From assembly GCF_030248535.1 (NCBI RefSeq), contig NZ_JAHGAJ010000041.1:1-36980 (forward strand): DNA of 36,980 bases, in the 5' to 3' direction. The translations under genes and the position numbers were made by a program. Of the stretch, positions 15,733 to 23,508 are shown piece by piece. The notes under the pieces were generated by a model. It searched no databases, had not been told where the DNA came from, and was given only the letters and a program-made list of their open reading frames with translations. Within the stretch, counting starts at the first letter, position 1; each line of letters begins with the position of its first letter. The stretch is from Vibrio sp. D404a. Lineage in GTDB: Bacteria > Pseudomonadota > Gammaproteobacteria > Enterobacterales > Vibrionaceae.

Positions 15733-16974
15733 TTAGGCGTTAATAACTTCTTGGCTGTTTCTTTCGAATACTAGCTGATTCCGACCTTGCTCTTTTGCTC
15801 TGTATAAGAGCTCATCCGCGGCCTTGATTTGGCTATCTAGGTCAGCTTCAATATCGGTAACACCAATACTCATAGTCACGTTGATCGCCTGTTCGTCGTG
15901 AGTAATGATTTGTTGCTCAATCGCAATTCTCATCTTCTCTAGGCGAACAACGAACTCTTTAAAAGATCCACAGGCTTGAATACAAAACTCTTCGCCGCCA
16001 AATCGAACCGCCACATCGTCTTTGAAGAAGGATTTGATGGTTTGGCCAACAGCAATCAATACTGCGTCGCCTCCATCATGACCGTAGGTATCATTAACCT
16101 TTTTAAAGAAGTCGATATCCATCATCGCAATGTTGCGCTTATCGCAGCCTTTGCATGACTGATTGAACAAGAAGCGACGATTCCATAACCCGGTTAGGGC
16201 ATCTTCATTGGCATGGCGGAACAGTTCATTCGCGGCTTCTTTCATATCCAGCAGTTGGTGAATACGACAGAAGAACTCTTCTTGATTGAATGGCTTATAG
16301 AGAAAATCGTTCGCGCCTGCTTTAAGAAACTGTGCGGTTAGGGTGCGGTCATCACTGGCTGATAACCCCAAGATAGCCAGCTCGTTGCGTGTGTAGTGCT
16401 GACGTATTTCACGAATCATTGAAATGCCATCTTTGCCTGGCATGTCATGATCGGTGACGATAAAGGTAATATCTGGATCGTTGCGCAGCAGTGCTAACCC
16501 TTGCTCACCATCTACCGCCTGCACCGTCTGTATGTATTGGTGTTCTAACAACTGAACGATATAACGACGTACCACCGAAGAGTCATCGACAACCAGCGCT
16601 TTATGCTTTTTGTTGTTGGTGATGCGTTGAACGAGAGGAAGCAGATAGCTGACTGAAGCCATGCTGTCTTTTAGGATGTAATCAATTACCCCTTTTGCGA
16701 GTACTTGCTCACGCAAGGCGTCACTGAACATGCCAGTGAGTACGATGATTTTTTGCTTATAACCAAGCACTAAGTCAATGATTTCACCGTCTTGGCCATC
16801 TGGCAGGCAGTAGTCCAATATCGCACACAGAAAGTCCGTTTCTTGTTCGAGAATTTCATTTGCCTGTTGCACTGATTCGGCGAGCGTCACTGCATAACCA
16901 CTGTTGGTCAGTTGTTGGAAAAGGTAGTTTCTAAAGGCTCGGCTATCTTCAACGACCAGTATTTTTTCAGTCAA
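15733..16974 (-). CDS. Response regulator with two receiver domains and a GGDEF diguanylate cyclase
   Basis: A 413-residue signalling protein. REC1 spans about 1-118 (acidic D9-D10 equivalent E9/D10, phosphorylatable D54, K102). REC2 spans about 124-243 (D130/D131, D175, K227). The GGDEF domain spans about 255-405, with an intact active-site GGEEF at 326-330, so it should make cyclic di-GMP. The inhibitory I-site is not conserved: the RxxD position reads FKDD (317-320), which suggests weak product inhibition. The start is a TTG, supported by AAGGA six bases upstream. No histidine kinase is adjacent, so its input is unknown. It is divergent from dinB and convergent with nqrM. Confidence 0.9.
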   Translation of the reverse strand: MTEKILVVEDSRAFRNYLFQQLTNSGYAVTLAESVQQANEILEQETDFLCAILDYCLPDGQDGEIIDLVLGYKQKIIVLTGMFSDALREQVLAKGVIDYILKDSMASVSYLLPLVQRITNNKKHKALVVDDSSVVRRYIVQLLEHQYIQTVQAVDGEQGLALLRNDPDITFIVTDHDMPGKDGISMIREIRQHYTRNELAILGLSASDDRTLTAQFLKAGANDFLYKPFNQEEFFCRIHQLLDMKEAANELFRHANEDALTGLWNRRFLFNQSCKGCDKRNIAMMDIDFFKKVNDTYGHDGGDAVLIAVGQTIKSFFKDDVAVRFGGEEFCIQACGSFKEFVVRLEKMRIAIEQQIITHDEQAINVTMSIGVTDIEADLDSQIKAADELLYRAKEQGRNQLVFERNSQEVINA

Positions 16975-17090
16975 AAGCGATCCTTACTTATCGAGTAAAT
17001 ACTTTTAACCATACTATCAGAAGTGTTAACAAGTCACTAAGCGAAAGATGACTTTATCAATGATCACTTTTTTCTCGCTGAATAAATGAT

Positions 17091-17096
17091 TATACT
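17091..17096 (+). promoter_or_regulatory. Candidate dinB -10 element
   Basis: TATACT lies just upstream of and partly inside the LexA box. The -35 region is only a T run, so the promoter would be weak and easily blocked by LexA. Confidence 0.4.
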
Positions 17097-17112
17097 GTTT
17101 ATAGATACAGTG
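17093..17112 (+). promoter_or_regulatory. LexA (SOS) box of dinB
   Basis: TACTGTTTATAGATACAGTG keeps CTG-N10-CAG exactly, with an AT-rich centre, as in the enterobacterial LexA operator. It overlaps the presumed promoter and ends four bases before the first ATG of dinB, so dinB should be induced by DNA damage. Confidence 0.92.
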
Positions 17113-17116
17113 ATTA

Positions 17117-18208
17117 ATGAGTGCTTTTGTCATGTGTGGTTCTGATAAAGAGAGAGTCCGAAAAATTATCCATGTTGATATGGACTGTTTTTATGCGGCT
17201 GTCGAAATGCGTGACAATCCCGCTTATCGTAATCGCCCTTTGGCGGTTGGCGGTCATGAGAAGCAACGCGGTGTGCTCAGTACCTGCAATTACGAAGCGC
17301 GTAAATTCGGTATTCGCTCAGCAATGCCAACAGCGAAGGCACTGCAGCTATGCCCCAACTTACTTGTGGTACCAGGTCGAATGCAGGTATACAAAGATAT
17401 CTCGAAACAGATTCGAGCCATCTTTTCACGTTATACCTCCTTGATTGAGCCGCTATCCCTTGATGAAGCCTATCTTGATGTAACGGACTCCACCCAATGT
17501 CACGGCTCGGCGACTTTGATTGCGGAAGCCATTCGTCGTGATATCTGGAATGAACTTCAGCTCACTGCGTCTGCAGGCGTTGCGCCGATTAAGTTTTTGG
17601 CCAAGGTCGCATCAGACTTGAATAAACCTAATGGTCAGTTCGTTATTCCACCGCAAGACGTACAAGGGGTGATCGATGAACTGCCACTAGAGAAGATCCC
17701 CGGTGTAGGTAAGGTGAGCATCGAGAAGCTTCATCAAGCTGGCTTTTACACCTGCAAGGATATTAAAGAGACAGACTACCGCGCGCTGTTGACTCAGTTT
17801 GGTCGACAAGGTGCTTCTCTCTGGAAGAGAAGTCATGGCATTGACGAGCGAGAAGTAGTGGTCGAGCGTGAGAGAAAATCGGTCGGGGTAGAGCGTACCT
17901 TCACTGAAAATATTTCCACCTACCAAGAGTGTTGGAAGGTGATTGAAGAGCGTCTTTTTCCTGAGCTTGAGGTGCGCCTTGAGAAGGCGAGCCCCTCGAA
18001 GTCGATAACCAAACAGGGCATCAAGCTGAAGTTTGCCGATTTTCAGCAAACCACGATTGAGCACATCCACACCTCATTGGATTTAGAGCACTTTAAAGAG
18101 CTATTGAGTGAGATCCTTAAGCGCCAGCAAGGGCGTGAGATTAGACTGCTTGGGCTGAGCGTGATGCTACAGCCCAAAGATCAGATGCGACAACTCAGCT
18201 TCTTTTGA
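17117..18208 (+). CDS. dinB: DNA polymerase IV
   Basis: A 363-residue Y-family translesion polymerase, cytoplasmic and error-prone on undamaged DNA. Catalytic acids are D21 (HVDMDCFYA) and D116/E117 (SLDEAYLD). The steric-gate position, F13 in E. coli, appears to be tyrosine (Y26). The tail QLSFF at the C-terminus looks like a beta-clamp-binding motif. The start is not settled: this ATG is four bases past the LexA box and would give a very short leader, while an in-frame ATG at 17132 shortens the protein by five residues. The E. coli protein begins near MRKIIHVD, so the first about 14 residues are not conserved. LexA control is strongly indicated. Confidence 0.95.
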   Translation: MSAFVMCGSDKERVRKIIHVDMDCFYAAVEMRDNPAYRNRPLAVGGHEKQRGVLSTCNYEARKFGIRSAMPTAKALQLCPNLLVVPGRMQVYKDISKQIRAIFSRYTSLIEPLSLDEAYLDVTDSTQCHGSATLIAEAIRRDIWNELQLTASAGVAPIKFLAKVASDLNKPNGQFVIPPQDVQGVIDELPLEKIPGVGKVSIEKLHQAGFYTCKDIKETDYRALLTQFGRQGASLWKRSHGIDEREVVVERERKSVGVERTFTENISTYQECWKVIEERLFPELEVRLEKASPSKSITKQGIKLKFADFQQTTIEHIHTSLDLEHFKELLSEILKRQQGREIRLLGLSVMLQPKDQMRQLSFF

Positions 18209-18295
18209 ATAAACCGTTCCTTGGCAATAAACCATTTGTTTAAAGTAAACCGCTTCTTCAAGGTAAATAAGCAACCTAGCTGCCGCTTGATATCG

Positions 18296-20230
18296 CTATC
18301 TTGGTGTCTGCTGAACCAAAGCTAGAGTATCGCGGAAAGGGTACTGCTCAAGCTTGCCATATCCAGACATCTTACTGGCTTTGAGCTTGGTTGAGAGTGG
18401 CGTTGCGATACCACAAAGGAAGCGTGTAATGGCTTCGTCGGTGACCCACTGCGGGCTGCTACTGATGAACTCATTGATCCAAGCTTGGAGGTGGCTCTCA
18501 TCAATCGGTTCCAACGGCACATTTGGTAGTTGTGCCACTTTGCCACGACATACGGAGCAGTGCCCACATTCACTCGGCGCATTTGTGTCCCCAAAGTAAC
18601 TGGCAAGGCGAGAGCTTAAACATGAACTGGACTCAAAGAATTCTAGCATGTGGTTGAGTCGGCCTATTTCATTATTCTCTTTGTGTTTGAATAGGGTAGC
18701 CAGACGTTCGGCAACCACGCTGACGTTTTCACTGGTATTGTGCACGGCATAGACATCGGTGATCTGTTTGCTCTCTAACTCAATCCAACCCTGTTCATTG
18801 AAATAGTCGATGGCAGCAACCACACGTTGTCTGTCGGCTTGAAAGTGTTCCCAAAGCGCATCAAAATCCACTTGGCACCAGACACGAGCTTGAGGTGAGC
18901 ATTGAAAAATTGACTCAACAAAAGCGCGTCGCTCTCCCTGAAATTGGTCGATAATCTGCGGTTTTGGCCTTACAAACTTGAATTTGTAGTCGGCAAAGAA
19001 GCTGTATTTTGGCTCAATAATGCCTTCGAGCTCTAGATATACCAGCAAGGTTTTGAGTGGAAGCTGGCGGATGTTGGATTCGCGAGACAGCTGGTTGAGC
19101 ATGATTTCCCACTGCGTGCCATAGGTGTTGCCGGTCGGCTGACAGGCATAGATCTCTTGAAGCACTGTCTGAATGGCGATGTTATCGGGTGTGTCACCAA
19201 ACACGAAGTTCTCTAATGTACTTAAACCGTGCTTGTTGGCGAGCAGAATACATTCAGAGTTTTGGCCATCACGACCCGCGCGTCCAATCTCCTGAGAGTA
19301 GTTCTCGATCGATTTGGGAAGGTCAAAGTGAATCACGCGGCGAATATTGGACTTGTCTACGCCCATCCCAAATGCAATGGTAGCGACGATGCAGTTGATC
19401 TCATCATTCATAAACTGTTGCTGAATAATGTCACGGTTTTCCGGTTTGAGGCCCGCGTGGTAGGCAATCGCATTGATGCCGACATTTCTCAGTGCTTGCG
19501 CGACATTTTCAGCGGTTTGCTGCAGTGTGACATAGACAATGGTAGGCGATTGGGGCGCTTGGTTGACTACGGCACTGAGCGCTTCTAGTTTTGTCTCTTG
19601 CGCACAAGGTTGGATGGATAAATCCAAGTTCTGTCGATAAAAACCGGTGACAACAACATTCTCGGGCGCAATATTAAACTTGGCCTGCATGTCTTGGATG
19701 ACTTCGGTCGTCGCGGTTGCCGTGAGCAGAAGTGCTTGAGGGATATTGAGCTGCTTTTGATAGTGGGGCAGTTTCAGGTAATCAGGGCGGAAGTTGTGAC
19801 CCCATTCCGAAATACAGTGCGCCTCATCGACCACTAACAGTGAAATCGGCACCTGTGAGATGAACTGACGAAAGCGCTCATTTTTCAGACGTTCGACTGA
19901 GATCATCAAAATCTTAGTTTCGCCATTACGAACTGACTGCATCACTTGCTGAGTGGTTTGTCTGTCTTGGCTAGATTCGATGGCAGCAGCGGCAATACCT
20001 TTGCTGTGCAGGAAGCTCAGTTGATCTTTCATCAGTGCCAACAGTGGCGAAATAACCAACGTAAGGTGTGGCAGCTCGAGCGCAGGAAGCTGATAACAGA
20101 GCGATTTGCCAGACCCCGTCGGAAAAATTGCCGCCGTTGATTGGCCTGCAAGCACATGGTCAATCACCTGTTTCTGTCCATGACGCAGTGAGTCGAATCC
20201 AAATACCTGTTTTAGCTTCTGTTCAATCAT
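18296..20230 (-). CDS. RecQ-family ATP-dependent DNA helicase
   Basis: A 644-residue superfamily 2 helicase counted from the ATG at 20230 (MIEQKLKQVFGFDSLRHGQ); an upstream in-frame TTG would add 12 residues. It has a RecQ motif 0 (FGFDSLRHGQ), Walker A TGSGKS, DEAH box in VVDEAHCISEWGHNFRPDY, and motif VI QEIGRAGRDG. A zinc-binding region follows with cysteines in SSSC and ECGHCSVC near residues 540-575. The tail after it does not look like an HRDC domain. This suggests a RecQ paralogue rather than the standard RecQ, acting in DNA repair or fork processing. It converges with dinB with no clear terminator between them, and diverges from the Gre-type gene. Confidence 0.85.
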   Translation of the reverse strand: MIEQKLKQVFGFDSLRHGQKQVIDHVLAGQSTAAIFPTGSGKSLCYQLPALELPHLTLVISPLLALMKDQLSFLHSKGIAAAAIESSQDRQTTQQVMQSVRNGETKILMISVERLKNERFRQFISQVPISLLVVDEAHCISEWGHNFRPDYLKLPHYQKQLNIPQALLLTATATTEVIQDMQAKFNIAPENVVVTGFYRQNLDLSIQPCAQETKLEALSAVVNQAPQSPTIVYVTLQQTAENVAQALRNVGINAIAYHAGLKPENRDIIQQQFMNDEINCIVATIAFGMGVDKSNIRRVIHFDLPKSIENYSQEIGRAGRDGQNSECILLANKHGLSTLENFVFGDTPDNIAIQTVLQEIYACQPTGNTYGTQWEIMLNQLSRESNIRQLPLKTLLVYLELEGIIEPKYSFFADYKFKFVRPKPQIIDQFQGERRAFVESIFQCSPQARVWCQVDFDALWEHFQADRQRVVAAIDYFNEQGWIELESKQITDVYAVHNTSENVSVVAERLATLFKHKENNEIGRLNHMLEFFESSSCLSSRLASYFGDTNAPSECGHCSVCRGKVAQLPNVPLEPIDESHLQAWINEFISSSPQWVTDEAITRFLCGIATPLSTKLKASKMSGYGKLEQYPFRDTLALVQQTPR

Positions 20231-20376
20231 AAATGTGCCTGATTTAGTCTGAGTGGTGTGCTGCAAGCAAGTGTGCCAAATTAATCACTGGGTTAGCAAC
20301 TTGCTATCTCAAAGCGCTTGCACCTGATTGTACCTAATTCTATTCTGTAGCTCCTAAAGAAAAGCACTTCAAAAGT

Positions 20377-20850
20377 ATGAATAAAGCCGAGCTTAGACAA
20401 ATAATTATCCAGCAGCTTGAATCTCGACTGGCTATCGCCCAATCCGCGACCCAGAGAGCGATTGATGCCGCGACCGACGAAGAGACGGTACCAGAACACA
20501 AATACGATACACTGGCATTAGAAGCATCGTATTTGGCTCATGGCCAAGCCGTGAGAGTACAAGAGTGTGAAGAAGACATTCAGTGCTATCGTGAGTTAGT
20601 GCTGCGTGATAGTGAAAAAGTAGAGATGAGCAGCTTCCTCTCTGTTATCGATGAGCAAGATCAGCTCAAGCACTTCTTTATTGGTCCAAGAGTCGGTGGA
20701 TTGTCGGTTAAGTGGGATGAGAAAGATATCGCAGTACTGACGCCAAATGCACCACTAGGAGCGGCGTTAATGAATAAAGAAGTCGGCGATGAGGTGGAGT
20801 TCAGCGTAGCGGGCAGCCACTTTATCTATGAAATCGTTTCTGTATGTTAA
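20377..20850 (+). CDS. GreA/GreB-family transcription factor-like protein
   Basis: A 157-residue protein with a predicted N-terminal helical hairpin (about 1-80) and a C-terminal FKBP-like Gre domain (about 85-157, ending in EVGDEVEFSVAGSHFIYEIVSV, which resembles the GreA tail). Gre factors enter the RNA polymerase secondary channel and stimulate transcript cleavage through two acids at the hairpin tip. Here the tip region reads DEETVPEHKYDTLALEAS, not the GreA/GreB DLxENAEY pattern, so cleavage activity is uncertain. It may be a Gfh-like or DksA-like regulator that competes for the same channel. Related proteins are sometimes annotated wrongly as 3-oxoacyl-ACP synthases. The gene appears alone. 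Confidence 0.75.
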   Translation: MNKAELRQIIIQQLESRLAIAQSATQRAIDAATDEETVPEHKYDTLALEASYLAHGQAVRVQECEEDIQCYRELVLRDSEKVEMSSFLSVIDEQDQLKHFFIGPRVGGLSVKWDEKDIAVLTPNAPLGAALMNKEVGDEVEFSVAGSHFIYEIVSVC

Positions 20851-20923
20851 GGTCTAAACCTTTCCATGACATTGAGTGAATGGTTCAGGGTATAGTTAGT
20901 ACAGCAATGTATGTGAGGATGTT

Positions 20924-21679
20924 ATGAAAAAAAACGTATTAATTGCATCACTATCCATGGTGTTGGCAGCGGCAAGTGTGCCTGCGTATGCGGCGCAATG
21001 TCGTGTTGATCTCAAGAATGAGTTGAGAATTGATCAGCAAACGGTCGAGATCCACCAAACCAACGGTGACACTGCTGTGCTCGATGGTAACGATCTCTAT
21101 ATTCATGGTGAAAAGGTTGAACTTGATGCTGACCAACAAGCTGCGATTGAGCGCTATCGTGAAAGCATGAGTGAATACTTACCACAAGCGAAAGCGATGG
21201 CTAAAGAGGGTTTAGCATTAGCCAACGATGTGATTGACGACATAGCAATCAGCCTAGATTCTCCTGAGGCGTTTGATAACGTTAAAAAGTCGATGAGTGA
21301 TTTCTTTGCTGAGATGGAAGCGCGCTACTATAAAGATGGCGACTTGGTACTTCCTGCGGAAAGTTTCGAATCTATGGCGAATGGTTGGAGTGAAGATTTT
21401 GATAAGGCGATGGAGATCTTCAATGAGGAGTTTATCTCTAGCGCGTTTAATGCGATGTCTGAAAAGATGAAGCAAGAAGGTGGTCTTAATCTAACTGAGA
21501 TGGCCGACAGTATGGCAGAGCTTAAGCTGAAAATTGAAGAGCGCTTTAAGGAGCACTCACAGCAGGTTGAGGAAGAAGCCGAAGCATTCTGTGACTCGCT
21601 TGATGATATGGCAGAACAAGAAAAATCGCTGCATGAAAAGATTCCAAACCTGAAAGACTACCAAGTGTTTACCATTTAG
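20924..21679 (+). CDS. yggN: YggN/DUF2884-family secreted protein
   Basis: A 251-residue protein with a signal peptide (about 1-23, ending VPAYA) and a probable periplasmic location. The mature start QCRVDLKNELRIDQQTVEI resembles YggN (DUF2884). The rest is largely acidic and helical, with long stretches rich in E, K, M and D that could form coiled coils, and two cysteines (near the mature N-terminus and in EAEAFCDSLD) that could pair. No function is known. It is 73 bases after the Gre-type gene and could be in its transcript; a terminator follows. Confidence 0.75.
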   Translation: MKKNVLIASLSMVLAAASVPAYAAQCRVDLKNELRIDQQTVEIHQTNGDTAVLDGNDLYIHGEKVELDADQQAAIERYRESMSEYLPQAKAMAKEGLALANDVIDDIAISLDSPEAFDNVKKSMSDFFAEMEARYYKDGDLVLPAESFESMANGWSEDFDKAMEIFNEEFISSAFNAMSEKMKQEGGLNLTEMADSMAELKLKIEERFKEHSQQVEEEAEAFCDSLDDMAEQEKSLHEKIPNLKDYQVFTI

Positions 21680-21713
21680 CAGGCACAGGTAATAAAGCAG
21701 GGACAGGTAATAA
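21678..21713. repeat. Two-copy 18-bp tandem repeat at the end of yggN
   Basis: Units AGCAGGCACAGGTAATAA and AGCAGGGACAGGTAATAA are adjacent and differ at one base. The first copy overlaps the yggN stop codon. It reads as a recent duplication without obvious function. Confidence 0.85.
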
Positions 21714-21727
21714 ATTGAGTGATTGAC

Positions 21728-21751
21728 AGGGCACCTTGCGTGCCCTTTTTT
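21728..21751 (+). terminator. Intrinsic terminator of yggN
   Basis: A seven-base-pair stem (AGGGCAC with GTGCCCT) is followed by TTTTTTGT. It lies about 50 bases past the stop. Confidence 0.88.
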
Positions 21752-21821
21752 GTGCCTGCTGTTTGAGTGGGTGGTTAGTGATTGTTAATGTTATGTTGTT
21801 TATTCATGGTTGGTAATTCTA

Positions 21822-21839
21822 TGTATAGTTAAATTTACA
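21822..21839 (+). promoter_or_regulatory. Candidate TyrR box upstream of the NSS transporter
   Basis: TGTATA-GTTAAA-TTTACA matches the TyrR consensus TGTAAA-N6-TTTACA at 11 of 12 defined bases. It is centred about 92 bases upstream of the predicted transcription start, a position suited to activation. Confidence 0.65.
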
Positions 21840-21886
21840 GCTTTACCGTTTGGTTTTTTCTTTTAAATAGGAATTTAATCTACTAA

Positions 21887-21916
21887 TTGATTGCATGAAT
21901 TACTGGTTTTTATTAT
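21887..21916 (+). promoter_or_regulatory. Candidate promoter of the NSS transporter
   Basis: A TTGATT -35 (21887-21892), an 18-base spacer and a TATTAT -10 (21911-21916) predict a start near 21923, inside the adjoining TrpR-like operator. Confidence 0.55.
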
Positions 21917-21936
21917 CGTACTAGCCTACTAGTTCA
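21917..21936 (+). promoter_or_regulatory. TrpR-like operator
   Basis: CGTACTAGCCTACTAGTTCA matches the E. coli trp operator, as I recall it in this orientation (CGTACTAGTTAACTAGTTCG), at 16 of 20 positions. Both CTAG-containing half-sites are intact. It directly follows the -10 element and covers the predicted start site, so TrpR with tryptophan should repress the gene. Confidence 0.8.
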
Positions 21937-21957
21937 TTGGTATTTTATGCAGGCAGT

Positions 21958-23319
21958 ATGAACCAACAATCTTCTACATCAAGGGAGCTTTTTAGTTCTC
22001 GTTTGGGCTTTATCCTCGCAGCGGCTGGTGCAGCTGTCGGCCTCGGAAACATTTGGGGTTTCCCTACGCAAGTTGCTAGCAATGGCGGCGGCGCATTTCT
22101 TCTCGTATATTTGGTGCTGATCTTTGTGGTTGCCTTCCCAATGCTGGTGGTTGAGATGGCGATTGGTCGTCATGGTCAAGCTAACCCAGTCGACAGTATG
22201 CGCTCATTGACCCCAAATCTACTGGCGAAAAAGGTCGGTGCGCTGACTGGGTGGATTGGTCTGAGTGTTCCGAGTGCGGTGTTAGGCTTCTACAGCATTG
22301 TCGGTGGTTGGTTGATCTGCTTCCTATTCGGTGCGGTGGCTGATCTGTTTGGGCTAGCGGATCTTGCAGCATGGTTTAAAGGTTTCAGTGTTGAACGCAA
22401 TGTGTTTGGTACCGTACTGTTTTACGTATTGACCATTCTTATCGTGCAAGGTGGTATCAAGCAGGGTATTGAGAAATGGTCGACTCGCTTAATGCCAGCG
22501 TTGTTCGTGCTATTTGCTCTGCTTTTTGTCTACATCATGACACAGCAAGGCGCGGTTGAAGGACTTAAGCACTACCTAGTACCTGATTTTGAAAAGGTAT
22601 GGGACAGAAAGCTGATTCTTGCGGCAATGGGACAAGGTTTCTTCTCTCTGACCATTGGTGGCTGTTCAATGCTGATCTATGGCTCTTACCTGAGTAAGAA
22701 AGAGAACCTACCGAAGATGGCGATGAACGTGACTCTAGTCGACACAGCGGTGGCTTTTATTGCAGGCTTGGTCGTTATGCCAGCAATGTTTGTTGCAATG
22801 CAAAAAGGTGTACAAATCTACGCAGAAGATGGTTCGCTATTGAGCTCAGACACATTGGTATTTACAGTTTTGCCACTGATGTTTGATAGCCTAGGTTTCT
22901 TAGGTCAGATCTTTGCCATTGTTTTCTTCTTGCTACTGACGATTGCTGCGCTTACATCGTCTATCTCGATGCTGGAAGCACCGGTATCTCTAGTGAGTGA
23001 GCGTTTTAATACACCACGTACGCCGACCAGCTGGGCCATCGGTGGCCTGATTGCACTGTTCAGCGTGATCATCGTTTATAACTTTGCTGCTATGTTTGGT
23101 CTAGTTGCAATGATCGCCACTCAATACCTGCAACCTATCGCTGCGCTAATGTTCTGCTTGTTTGGTGGTTGGGTTTGGAGCCGTGCGTCGAAGGTAAAAG
23201 AGCTAGAGCAGGGCTGTCCTGATTTCCAATTAGGTTGGTTCGGTAAGGTTTGGCCTGCATATGTGAAGTTTGTGTGCCCGATTCTGGTGATTACGGTTAT
23301 CTGGGCTTCTTTCGGCTAA
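21958..23319 (+). CDS. Sodium:amino-acid symporter of the NSS (SLC6) family, predicted tryptophan transporter
   Basis: A 453-residue inner-membrane transporter counted from the ATG at 21958; an upstream in-frame TTG lies within the TrpR-like operator region and is not credible. The TM1 signature LGFILAAAGAAVGLGNIWGF, with its unwound sodium- and substrate-binding segment, is classic for NSS. About 11-12 hydrophobic segments follow. The family couples Na+ entry to uptake of neutral or aromatic amino acids; TnaT and MhsT are bacterial members that carry tryptophan. Upstream are a TrpR-like operator at the promoter and a TyrR-like box, the same pair that controls the E. coli tryptophan permease gene mtr. 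Substrate is therefore inferred as tryptophan. Confidence 0.88.
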   Translation: MNQQSSTSRELFSSRLGFILAAAGAAVGLGNIWGFPTQVASNGGGAFLLVYLVLIFVVAFPMLVVEMAIGRHGQANPVDSMRSLTPNLLAKKVGALTGWIGLSVPSAVLGFYSIVGGWLICFLFGAVADLFGLADLAAWFKGFSVERNVFGTVLFYVLTILIVQGGIKQGIEKWSTRLMPALFVLFALLFVYIMTQQGAVEGLKHYLVPDFEKVWDRKLILAAMGQGFFSLTIGGCSMLIYGSYLSKKENLPKMAMNVTLVDTAVAFIAGLVVMPAMFVAMQKGVQIYAEDGSLLSSDTLVFTVLPLMFDSLGFLGQIFAIVFFLLLTIAALTSSISMLEAPVSLVSERFNTPRTPTSWAIGGLIALFSVIIVYNFAAMFGLVAMIATQYLQPIAALMFCLFGGWVWSRASKVKELEQGCPDFQLGWFGKVWPAYVKFVCPILVITVIWASFG

Positions 23320-23371
23320 CTGCGCGTCTCGATTTAGATTCTTACTTAGTGTTAGCTTAGATCCAAACACA

Positions 23372-23400
23372 ACAAAGCCGCTCCTCGAGAGCGGCTTTGT
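23372..23400. terminator. Hairpin after the NSS transporter
   Basis: A 12-base-pair stem (ACAAAGCCGCTC with GAGCGGCTTTGT, five-base loop) sits 50 bases past the transporter stop. The plus strand after it is only TATATT, while the minus strand gives TTGTGTTT, so it may serve either direction. Confidence 0.7.
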
Positions 23401-23445
23401 TATATTCGGAGCAAGACGATAGTGATTAAAGCCCAATGATTTAAG

Positions 23446-23483
23446 TAATAAAAAAGGCGCACAACCTGAGGTTATGCGCCTTT
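23446..23483 (-). terminator. Intrinsic terminator of lipA
   Basis: A long stem with AAAGGCGCA and AACCT paired to AGGTT and TGCGCCTTT (one mismatch-type pair) is followed on the minus strand by TTTTATTAC. It lies about 25 bases after the lipA stop. Confidence 0.88.
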
Positions 23484-23508
23484 GAAAGCTTTGGAGGTTA
23501 AGTATGAA

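Noticed and set aside
18209..18295. Three TAAACC-type copies between dinB and the helicase gene
   Set aside because: Spacing is uneven and the matches are short; no terminator or binding motif is clear.
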